Origin: an uncultured Microbulbifer sp.
Lineage (GTDB): Bacteria > Pseudomonadota > Gammaproteobacteria > Pseudomonadales > Cellvibrionaceae
Direction: 5' to 3'
Assembly: GCF_947504145.1 (NCBI RefSeq)
Contig: NZ_CANNGQ010000001.1
Span: forward strand, 1,238,737 to 1,302,736
DNA: 64,000 nucleotides
Shown here: piece by piece, positions 28,105-35,070 of the stretch
Numbering within the stretch: the first letter of the stretch is position 1
Layout of the letters: every line of letters begins with the position of its first letter
The notes under the pieces: model-generated
What the model saw: the letters and a program-made list of their open reading frames with translations, nothing else
Database searches by the model: none
Told to the model about the DNA's origin: nothing
Made by a program: the position numbers and the translations under genes

Positions 28105-28659
28105 ATGACTGACAGCGACCCTGTCATCGCCCAGGTGCAGCGCTGGCTGCAGGATGTGGTGGTGGGCCTCAATCTTTGCCCTTTCGCGCGCAAACCAATG
28201 CGCGCAGGTCAGATACGTTTTGTCGTGAGCGATGCCACTAGTGATGAGGTATTGCTGGAAGATCTACAACAGGAGTTTGAGGTTCTGGATCGTTGTGGCG
28301 AAACCGAGGTGGAAACTTCGCTGTTGGTCGTCCCAAACCACTTGCAGGACTTTCACGATTACAATTTTTTTCTTGGCGAGGCGGAAATACTGCTCAAACG
28401 CGAGGGCCACGAAGGCACTTACCAGATTGCCAGCTTCCATCCTCACTACCAGTTTGCGGATACACAACCGGAAGACGCGGAGAACCTGACCAACCGCGCG
28501 CCCTACCCTATTTTGCACATACTGCGCGAGGTGAGCCTTGAGCACGGACTGAAAAACTACCCGGACCCGGGATCCATTCCTCACAACAATATTGTGCGGG
28601 TCGAATCACTCAGCGATGAAGAAAAACAGGCACTGTTTCCCTATCTGTTTTCATCATAA
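28105..28659 (+). CDS. DUF1415 family protein
   Basis: A 184-aa soluble protein of the DUF1415 family. Conserved stretches are VQRWLQDVVVGLNLCPFARK, VPNHLQDFHDYNFFLGEAE, YQIASFHPHYQF and a C-terminal RAPYPILHILREVSLE. The ATG at 28105 is preferred to a TTG 18 bp upstream. It follows the DUF2058 gene closely and is convergent with the SulP gene at 28680. No biochemical function is established; the Cys in NLCPFAR and the His in FHPHYQF are candidates for catalytic or metal roles (inference). Confidence 0.88.
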   Translation: MTDSDPVIAQVQRWLQDVVVGLNLCPFARKPMRAGQIRFVVSDATSDEVLLEDLQQEFEVLDRCGETEVETSLLVVPNHLQDFHDYNFFLGEAEILLKREGHEGTYQIASFHPHYQFADTQPEDAENLTNRAPYPILHILREVSLEHGLKNYPDPGSIPHNNIVRVESLSDEEKQALFPYLFSS

Positions 28660-28679
28660 CCCTAGTTAAACTATGGCAT

Positions 28680-30437
28680 TCACCTTGAGCACCCCTCGGT
28701 GTTCTCACGCAGTTCGTTAAATGCCTGAAACTGTGTAAAAAACACTTTCCCGGAGATTTCCCTCAGAAAGCCACAGCGCTCAAGGTTATCCATCACCGGC
28801 CCTTTCACCTCCGAAAGGTGTAAGCAAACCCCGGTTTCCGCCAGCTGGATATTGATGGATTCCAGCGTTTCCAATGCACTCCAGTCAATCTCATTGACTG
28901 CGCTGCAAATCAGGATCACGTGGCGAATGTCCGCATTGGCGGCAACATCCGCATAAATTCGTTCTTCCAGAAACGCGGCATTGGAAAACATCAGGCTCTC
29001 GTCCACGCGGATCGCGAGAACCTGGGGCACCGTAACAACCTTGTGTCGTTTGATATTGCGAAAGTGCTCGGTGCCCTCCACCAGGCCAACTTCGGCAATA
29101 TGCGGTTTGGAAGTGCGGTACAGAAACAACACCACAGATGCGCCGACACCGCAGGAAACCCCCGCCTCTACCCCGAACAACAGAGTGACGACGATGGTAA
29201 CCAACACCGCAAAGAAGTCGCTGGGCGAGAAGCGCCAGGTTTTCCGCAAAATGGAAAAATCCACCAGGGCCAGCACCGCAACAATAATGGTCGCCGCCAG
29301 TGTTGCCTTGGGCAGATAGTAGAGAAATGGGGTTAGGAACATTGCCGCCAGCGCAATGCCCAGTGCGGTAAACACACTGGCCATTTGCGTTTCCGCACCC
29401 GCATCAAAGTTGACCACGGAACGGGAAAAGCCCCCGGTAACCGGGAAGCCGCCAGACACACCGGATGCCAGATTGGCGGTACCGAGCCCAATCAGCTCCT
29501 GATTCATGTCCACCTTCTGGCGGCGCTTGGCCGCCAGGGTTTTGCCGACGGAGATGGATTCCACATAACCAATGATCGAGATCATGACGGCGGGCAGCCA
29601 CAGTTGCCGAACGAGTTCCATGGAAAAATTCGGCCAGCCAAAACTCGGCAATCCGCTGGGTATTTCTCCCACCAGTTTTACGCCCCGGGCCTCCAGGTCC
29701 AGTCCGCTGGCAAGCAGAATGGTAATGAGCACTCCCACGACGGGTGCGGCTTTCACCAGCAGCGCGGCAGTGCTTTCTGACACAGAGAGACGCTGCAGCA
29801 AGCGCACGGCACCGGCACGTGACCAGAATAAAAAGAGGACGACACCCCCGCCCAACAGCAGCGAATACAAATTCGTCTCGCCCATACCGGTGTACATGGA
29901 GTGCAGGAATGCCGGCAAGTTATCTCCGTTTGCCGGAATCCCCATCAGGTGCTTCAGCTGGCTAAATGCGATCAGCACACCGGAGGCGGTGATAAATCCG
30001 GAGATCACCGGGTGAGAAAGGAAGTTGGCCAGGAAGCCCAAGCGCAACACGCCCAGCAACAGGAGAAACAGACCGGACAAGGTAGCTAGCAGCGTCGCTG
30101 CCACAAGATAGTCTGCGGCATTCTGAGCGGCAACCTGGCCAAGAGCCGCTGCGCTCATCAACGAGGCAACAGCAACCGGCCCCACCGACAGGGTGCTGCT
30201 GGAGCCAAACATCGCGTAAGCGACCAGCGGTGCGATACTCGCGTAAAGCCCCACCTCAGGCGGCAATCCAGCCAGTAATGCATAGGCCAGAGACTGCGGA
30301 ATCAGCATGATGGTGACAATGACGGCCGCGAGCAGATCCCTTTGCAGGGATCCCATTGAATATACGGGCAACCAATTGGCGGCGGGAAGAAACCGACCAA
30401 TGCTGCGCTGCAAACCGTTATTGGAAACTTCTCTCAC
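28680..30437 (-). CDS. SulP family anion transporter with STAS domain
   Basis: A 585-aa inner-membrane SulP transporter. The transport core shows IPQSLAYALLAGLPPEVGLY, GSSSTLSVGPVAVASLM, NQELIGLGTANLASGVSGGF and PVTGGFSRSVVNFDAGAETQ. A C-terminal cytoplasmic STAS domain occupies about residues 430-550 (HKVVTVPQVLAIRVDESLMF, HVILICSAVNEIDWSALETL). It is the last gene of a minus-strand operon with DUF442 and persulfide dioxygenase genes, so sulfate, sulfite or thiosulfate is a plausible substrate. A close paralogue ends the divergent plus-strand operon at 33260-35002. Confidence 0.92.
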   Translation of the reverse strand: MREVSNNGLQRSIGRFLPAANWLPVYSMGSLQRDLLAAVIVTIMLIPQSLAYALLAGLPPEVGLYASIAPLVAYAMFGSSSTLSVGPVAVASLMSAAALGQVAAQNAADYLVAATLLATLSGLFLLLLGVLRLGFLANFLSHPVISGFITASGVLIAFSQLKHLMGIPANGDNLPAFLHSMYTGMGETNLYSLLLGGGVVLFLFWSRAGAVRLLQRLSVSESTAALLVKAAPVVGVLITILLASGLDLEARGVKLVGEIPSGLPSFGWPNFSMELVRQLWLPAVMISIIGYVESISVGKTLAAKRRQKVDMNQELIGLGTANLASGVSGGFPVTGGFSRSVVNFDAGAETQMASVFTALGIALAAMFLTPFLYYLPKATLAATIIVAVLALVDFSILRKTWRFSPSDFFAVLVTIVVTLLFGVEAGVSCGVGASVVLFLYRTSKPHIAEVGLVEGTEHFRNIKRHKVVTVPQVLAIRVDESLMFSNAAFLEERIYADVAANADIRHVILICSAVNEIDWSALETLESINIQLAETGVCLHLSEVKGPVMDNLERCGFLREISGKVFFTQFQAFNELRENTEGCSR

Positions 30438-30491
30438 CAGCGTAAATCCTCGGGGGCATTCCCCACCGCATAGTTTCTCAGAACGCGCGCT

Positions 30492-30902
30492 TCAGTAGGT
30501 CACCAGTATGCCGCTGATATCGAAGCCCGCCTGTTGTGCAGCCTGATGCAGTATTTTTTTATCCATTCCGTTCAGGCAACCCGCTGCCGCCCAAAGGTTG
30601 CAAGAGCGGTTACCGGTACGACAGAAGGCGTGGACTTTTTTACCACTGCGCAAGAGGCTGGCAAATTCCTCACTGTGCGCCTGTTGCATCTGGCCACGGG
30701 AAAAAGGTATGGCGACAAACGTCATGCCTGCCGCGCTAACCGCCTGCTCCAGCTCGGCAAAGGAAGGTTGCCCCTCCGCCTCCTGTTCGGGGCGATTGCA
30801 CACGACGACCTCCACTCCGGTCTCAGCCAGAGACGCCATCTCTTCCAGTGCGGGTTCCGCAGATACGGATACCTGTTCGTCCAACTGCTTTCTATCCATC
30901 AT
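30492..30902 (-). CDS. DUF442/TIGR01244 sulfur-transferase-like phosphatase domain
   Basis: A 136-aa protein of the Blh-associated DUF442 family, with a DSP-like fold and a rhodanese-like active loop: Cys94 in HAFCRTGNRS, with Arg95 and Arg99. In many bacteria this domain is fused or adjacent to a persulfide dioxygenase. Here it is separate: the persulfide dioxygenase is 16 bp upstream and the SulP gene 54 bp downstream. It probably transfers sulfane sulfur between thiols and its neighbours (inference from context). Confidence 0.85.
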   Translation of the reverse strand: MMDRKQLDEQVSVSAEPALEEMASLAETGVEVVVCNRPEQEAEGQPSFAELEQAVSAAGMTFVAIPFSRGQMQQAHSEEFASLLRSGKKVHAFCRTGNRSCNLWAAAGCLNGMDKKILHQAAQQAGFDISGILVTY

Positions 30903-30918
30903 TCGAGCACTCCCGTTA

Positions 30919-31797
30919 TCACAGTTTGTTGATTGGCACTTTCAAGTACACGGTGCCGTTGTCTTCCGCCGGCGGCATTTGTCCTGCACGGATATTGACC
31001 TGAATGGACGGCAGGATCAGGCGCGGCATCCCCAGGGTTGCGTCCCTGGCGCTGCGCATTTTCACGAATTCGTCTTCGCTGATACCGTCATGCAGGTGAA
31101 TGTTGTCGCGTTTCTGCGCGCCCACGGTGGTTTCACACTGATGTTCGCGGGCTCCGTTTGGCGGGTAGTCGTGACACATGTACATGCGCGTGTCCTCCGG
31201 CAGCGACAGCAGTTTCTGCACCGATTGGTACAGTGCCCGGGCATCGCCACCGGGGAAGTCGCAGCGAGCGCTGCCCACGTCCGGCAGGAACAGGGTATCG
31301 CCAACAAACAGCGCGTCGCCAATAAGCCACGCCATATCCGCAGGCGTGTGGCCCGGCACGTAGATCACCTTCCCTTCCAGCGTGCCGATATTGAAGGTGT
31401 CGCCATCGTGAAACAGGTGGTCAAACTGGGAGCCATCCACCAGGAACTCTTTTTCCAGGTTAAACACCTCGCGGAAAATGCCCTGCACCTGGCGAATATG
31501 GTCGCCGATCGCGATCTTGCCGCCGAGCTGTTCGCGGATAAACGGTGCCGCAGACAGGTGATCGGCGTGGGCATGGGTTTCCAGCACCCACTCAACGGTC
31601 AGGTCATTGTCACGCACAAAAGCGACGATCTTCTCCGCGCCACCGGTACAGGTACGACCGGACGCCTGGTCGAAGTCCAGCACCGCATCGACCACCGCGG
31701 CACTCCCACCAACCCGGTCGTAAATCACGTAGCTCCAGGTTTCGGTCCCGGGATCAAGGAAGGCCTGTACCTGCGGGCGAGCTTCAGTTGCGGTCAT
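30919..31797 (-). CDS. persulfide dioxygenase, ETHE1/Blh-type metallo-beta-lactamase fold
   Basis: A 292-aa non-haem iron enzyme expected to oxidise glutathione persulfide to sulfite and GSH. The metallo-beta-lactamase motif is ETHAHADHLSAA with His75, His77, Asp79 and His80; further ligands lie in VIYVPGHTPADMAW and GDTLFLPDVGSARCDFPGG, and YMCHDYPPNG is characteristic of the ETHE1/Blh clade. It is the first gene of the minus-strand operon, divergent from an ArsR-type persulfide sensor. The assignment beyond the MBL fold rests on these motifs and the context. Confidence 0.9.
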   Translation of the reverse strand: MTATEARPQVQAFLDPGTETWSYVIYDRVGGSAAVVDAVLDFDQASGRTCTGGAEKIVAFVRDNDLTVEWVLETHAHADHLSAAPFIREQLGGKIAIGDHIRQVQGIFREVFNLEKEFLVDGSQFDHLFHDGDTFNIGTLEGKVIYVPGHTPADMAWLIGDALFVGDTLFLPDVGSARCDFPGGDARALYQSVQKLLSLPEDTRMYMCHDYPPNGAREHQCETTVGAQKRDNIHLHDGISEDEFVKMRSARDATLGMPRLILPSIQVNIRAGQMPPAEDNGTVYLKVPINKL

Positions 31798-31976
31798 GGT
31801 CGGCTCCGGTCTGTCTGTCGCAAAAATCTATCGCAAAAACAAGTTATGCAATTTAGATATAAGATAATAACCCTGAGAAATATATCTTCCAATACTATAC
31901 TTTTCAATATAATATTTTTTCCGCAACTATTAGCGTATCGCTATCGATCTCTCTCAATCAGTGAGCAATTGCCTCC
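31798..31976. promoter_or_regulatory. divergent AT-rich promoter/operator of the sulfur module
   Basis: A 179-bp region markedly richer in A and T than its surroundings. It contains a widely spaced inverted repeat AGATAT (31855) / ATATCT (31882) and a TATAAT at 31908-31913 that could serve the ArsR gene as -10 with a weak -35. SqrR/BigR-type repressors bind AT-rich inverted repeats in such divergent regions. The operator itself was not pinned down. Confidence 0.5.
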
Positions 31977-32291
31977 ATGCCCGATACCAGCCAGCTCCAG
32001 CTAGACAAAATGCGCGATGCCGCGGGGGAGGCCTCGCTCCTGCTGCGCTCACTGGGAAACCAGGATCGACTGCTGCTGCTTTGCCAGCTAAGCCAGGAGG
32101 AGCTGTGTGTGAGTGACATCGAAGAGCGACTGGATATACGGCAGCCAAGCCTGTCGCAGCAGCTGGGCATTTTGCGTCGGGAAGGCCTGGTTACCTCTCG
32201 CAAGGAAGGCAAGCGGGTCTACTACCAAGTTGCCGACCCGAAAGTCCTGGCCCTACTGCAAACCCTGTATCAACTGTATTGCGCGGAGTAA
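31977..32291 (+). CDS. ArsR-family regulator, SqrR/BigR-like persulfide sensor
   Basis: A 104-aa winged-helix repressor. The HTH region shows VSDIEERLDIRQPSLSQQLG and the wing GLVTSRKEGKRVYYQV. Three cysteines are present: Cys36 (LLCQL), Cys44 (LCVSD) and Cys102 (YCAE). Cys36 and Cys102 sit where SqrR has its two persulfide-sensing cysteines (Cys41 and Cys107), which form a polysulfide bridge and release DNA. It is the first gene of the plus-strand operon, facing the persulfide dioxygenase gene, and probably represses both directions. Confidence 0.88.
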   Translation: MPDTSQLQLDKMRDAAGEASLLLRSLGNQDRLLLLCQLSQEELCVSDIEERLDIRQPSLSQQLGILRREGLVTSRKEGKRVYYQVADPKVLALLQTLYQLYCAE

Positions 32292-32300
32292 CACGCCACC

Positions 32301-32744
32301 ATGAACATAGACTGGAACGCATTTACCCCCCTATCCGCCCTCGCCGGTGGCGTCCTGATTGGACTCGCCAGTGGGTGGCTGATCCTGATGAACGGACGCA
32401 TAGCTGGTATCTCGGGCATTCTCGGTGGACTGATGAATAACGGTCACGATACCCAGGGCAATCGCGGCTGGCAGCTGGCCTTTATTCTCGGCCTACTGAC
32501 AGGCCCGGCGATCTGGGGGCTGTTCTACGCCCTGCCACTCATCGAGATCCACGCAAGCTACCCGGTTCTTATTACCGCCGGCCTGCTGGTGGGTATTGGT
32601 ACCCGCTATGCGTCGGGCTGCACCAGCGGGCACGGCGTCTGTGGGCTATCGCGACTGTCACCGCGGTCGCTGGCCGCCACCATGACATTCATGTTGGGTG
32701 GCTTTACCACCGTCTATATCGTGCGTCATCTGTTGGGGGGCTGA
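32301..32744 (+). CDS. YeeE/YedE (PmpA-like) sulfur-compound permease half
   Basis: A 147-aa inner-membrane protein with about four helices and the conserved YeeE/YedE cysteine motif TRYASGCTSGHGVCGLSRLS (Cys107 and Cys114). Proteins of this family move thiosulfate or sulfane sulfur across the membrane by cysteine relay. It is 9 bp after the regulator gene and 4 bp before the second half. Together, PmpA and PmpB correspond to the two halves of full-length YeeE. Direction and exact substrate are not determined by the sequence. Confidence 0.9.
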   Translation: MNIDWNAFTPLSALAGGVLIGLASGWLILMNGRIAGISGILGGLMNNGHDTQGNRGWQLAFILGLLTGPAIWGLFYALPLIEIHASYPVLITAGLLVGIGTRYASGCTSGHGVCGLSRLSPRSLAATMTFMLGGFTTVYIVRHLLGG

Positions 32745-32748
32745 AGCC

Positions 32749-33171
32749 ATGAATAAAGCGACGATTTCCGCGTTCATTGCCGGTCTGATTTTCAGCGTTG
32801 GCCTGCTGCTCTCTGGCATGGCCAATCCAGAGAAAGTACTCGGCTTCCTCGACCTCTTTGGTGCCTGGGATCCTTCACTGGCACTGGTGATGGGCGGCGC
32901 CATCGCCGTGGGGTTACCAGCGTTTACCATCGCAAGGAAACGTGAGCGCGCAGTACTGGGCGGACCTGTTCACTTGCCCGGCAATCGAAAACTAGACCGG
33001 CGTCTGCTGCTCGGCAGCCTGGTGTTCGGCATCGGCTGGGGCCTGGCCGGCTTTTGCCCCGGTCCGGGTATTGTCGCTACGGGCGCACTGGAACCAGGCG
33101 GACTGGTGTTTGTGCTCGCAATGCTTGCGGGCATGTTTGTATTCCGCTTGCTCAACAGCCGCACTAGCTGA
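32749..33171 (+). CDS. YeeE/YedE (PmpB-like, DUF6691) permease half
   Basis: A 140-aa inner-membrane protein, the second half of the two-gene YeeE-type permease. Features are FIAGLIFSVGLLLSGMANPE at the N-terminus, GFLDLFGAWDPSLALVMGG, and the conserved LAGFCPGPG with Cys103. The ATG at 32749 is 4 bp after the PmpA stop and preferred over an earlier in-frame start inside PmpA. The pair with the ArsR gene and persulfide dioxygenase is a known arrangement in sulfide-responsive bacteria. Confidence 0.9.
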   Translation: MNKATISAFIAGLIFSVGLLLSGMANPEKVLGFLDLFGAWDPSLALVMGGAIAVGLPAFTIARKRERAVLGGPVHLPGNRKLDRRLLLGSLVFGIGWGLAGFCPGPGIVATGALEPGGLVFVLAMLAGMFVFRLLNSRTS

Positions 33172-33259
33172 TCGACCGGGGCACCAGCAACTGGCCCTGC
33201 GCGATCAGCAGCGGCTATCCTGAAGAAACGTTTCCCACCGACGGATGAAAACTGCGTAA

Positions 33260-35002
33260 GTGATTCGGGCAAACCGACTAATTCCCCATTGGCTTAGAAA
33301 TTATCGCCTCCAGCTGCTGCCCTCAGATATGACCGCAGCACTGGTTTCGGGAATGCTGCTGGTGCCGCAGGGGCTCGCGTATGCGCTATTGGCAGGGCTT
33401 CCACCGCATTTCGGGCTCTATGCCTCTCTGATCCCTCTCATTGCCTACGCCGCATTTGGCAGCAGCAGCGCCATGTCGGTAGGGCCGGCGGCGGTCCTGT
33501 CCCTGATGACCGTATCGGCACTTACACCGCTGGCGACGATCGGCAGCCCCGAATATATCGGCGCCGCCATCGTACTGACCCTGCTGAGCGGGCTTTTCCT
33601 GTTCACCATGGGGCTGTTCAAAATGGGCGCCCTTTCCAACATGCTCAGCCATCCGGTGATCAGCGGCTTCGTGTCCGGTGCCGCGGCACTCATTATTGTC
33701 GGTCAGCTGCCCGCACTTTTGGGTATCGAGGCGGAAGGTGATACCGCGTCACTCAAGCTGTTTCACGTTGTGGAGCGTCTGCCGGATGCGCATTTGCCCA
33801 CCATGGCCTTTGGTGTCGCCACTGCGTTGCTGCTGATCTTCAGCCGCCTGTGGTTACCGATGCTGTTGTTCCGCCTCGGCGCACCCAAACAGATAGCACG
33901 ACTGGCGGCAAAGGTGACGCCGATGCTGCTGGTGTTGTGCGCGATCGCGCTGGTTCATTGGCTGAAACTCGGCGACCAGCTGAAAATCGTAGGCGACATT
34001 CCCGCGGGGCTCCCCAAAATCGTCATTCCCGAGTGGAACGGAAGCCTGGTTTACCGGCTGCTGTTACCAGCTCTGATCATTGCCCTGCTGACCTTTGTCG
34101 AGAGCCTTTCCATTGCCCAGGCACTGGCGGCCCGCCGCGGTGAGCGGCTGAATGCGGATGGGGAACTACTTGGCCTGGGTGCAGCCAATATCACCAGTGC
34201 CTTCTCGGGCGGACTGCCGGTGGCGGGGAGCTTTTCTCGCACGGCGGTCAATGCCGAAGCCGGCGCGGTGTCGCCACTGGCCGGGGTGTTGGCTGCGCTG
34301 TTGATGATACCGGTGCTGCTGTACCTCACCGGAATGTTCAGCGAGCTGCCGCTGACAGTGCTCGCCGCCATTATCATTGTCGCCGCGGCGAGCCTGTTCG
34401 ATTATCGCGGCTTCATCCACAACTGGCGCTACGACCGCACCGACGGCATCGCCATGCTGTGCACTTTTCTCGGGGTACTGCTGTTCGGGGTCGAGGTGGG
34501 TATCGCGCTGGGGATCGGTCTCTCATTCGCCACACTCATATGGCGCAGTAGCCGGCCACATATCGCCGTGGTGGGACGGATGCCCGGTACCGAACATTTC
34601 CGAAACGTGCTGCGCTACGACGTGGAGACCCACAGCGAGATTCTTTTTCTTCGCATTGATGAGAGCCTGTTTTTCAGCAATATCAGCGCGGTAGAAGATC
34701 GACTGCTGAGTGAGCTGAAACGCCACCCGGACACCCGTGAACTGGTGCTGATCTTGTCGTCAGTCAGCCGTATCGACGGCACAGCACTGGAACGCATGCA
34801 CCAGATTAATAAGGACCTGAAAAACCGTGAAATCCGACTGCATCTTGCCGAAGTCAAAGGCCCGGTGCTGGATCGCCTGAGTCGCTCACGGCTTCTGGAA
34901 AAACTGAGCGGCCGAATTTTTCTCTCCTCCTACATTGCCGAACTTGCGCTGCTACGCGCAGACGCCCCACCTGCACCCGATCAGGAAGAGCCGCCCGTAT
35001 AA
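33260..35002 (+). CDS. SulP family anion transporter with STAS domain
   Basis: A 580-aa inner-membrane transporter (GTG start), a paralogue of the one at 28680: both contain AYALLAGLPP, GLYAS, SVGP, PHIA and GTEHFRN in the same places. The core shows VPQGLAYALLAGLPPHFGLY and GLGAANITSAFSGGLPVAGS; the C-terminal STAS domain spans about 435-550 (ETHSEILFLRIDESLFFS, RELVLILSSVSRIDGTALER). It is 88 bp after pmpB on the same strand and probably in the same operon. A sulfite or sulfate exporter/importer role is inferred from context. Confidence 0.92.
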   Translation: MIRANRLIPHWLRNYRLQLLPSDMTAALVSGMLLVPQGLAYALLAGLPPHFGLYASLIPLIAYAAFGSSSAMSVGPAAVLSLMTVSALTPLATIGSPEYIGAAIVLTLLSGLFLFTMGLFKMGALSNMLSHPVISGFVSGAAALIIVGQLPALLGIEAEGDTASLKLFHVVERLPDAHLPTMAFGVATALLLIFSRLWLPMLLFRLGAPKQIARLAAKVTPMLLVLCAIALVHWLKLGDQLKIVGDIPAGLPKIVIPEWNGSLVYRLLLPALIIALLTFVESLSIAQALAARRGERLNADGELLGLGAANITSAFSGGLPVAGSFSRTAVNAEAGAVSPLAGVLAALLMIPVLLYLTGMFSELPLTVLAAIIIVAAASLFDYRGFIHNWRYDRTDGIAMLCTFLGVLLFGVEVGIALGIGLSFATLIWRSSRPHIAVVGRMPGTEHFRNVLRYDVETHSEILFLRIDESLFFSNISAVEDRLLSELKRHPDTRELVLILSSVSRIDGTALERMHQINKDLKNREIRLHLAEVKGPVLDRLSRSRLLEKLSGRIFLSSYIAELALLRADAPPAPDQEEPPV

Positions 35003-35070
35003 ACCCCTGTACCCTCGCGCCCCACACTGGCAATATATACAGTGTTTCACCCAGCGATTGCAGAGTTTTC

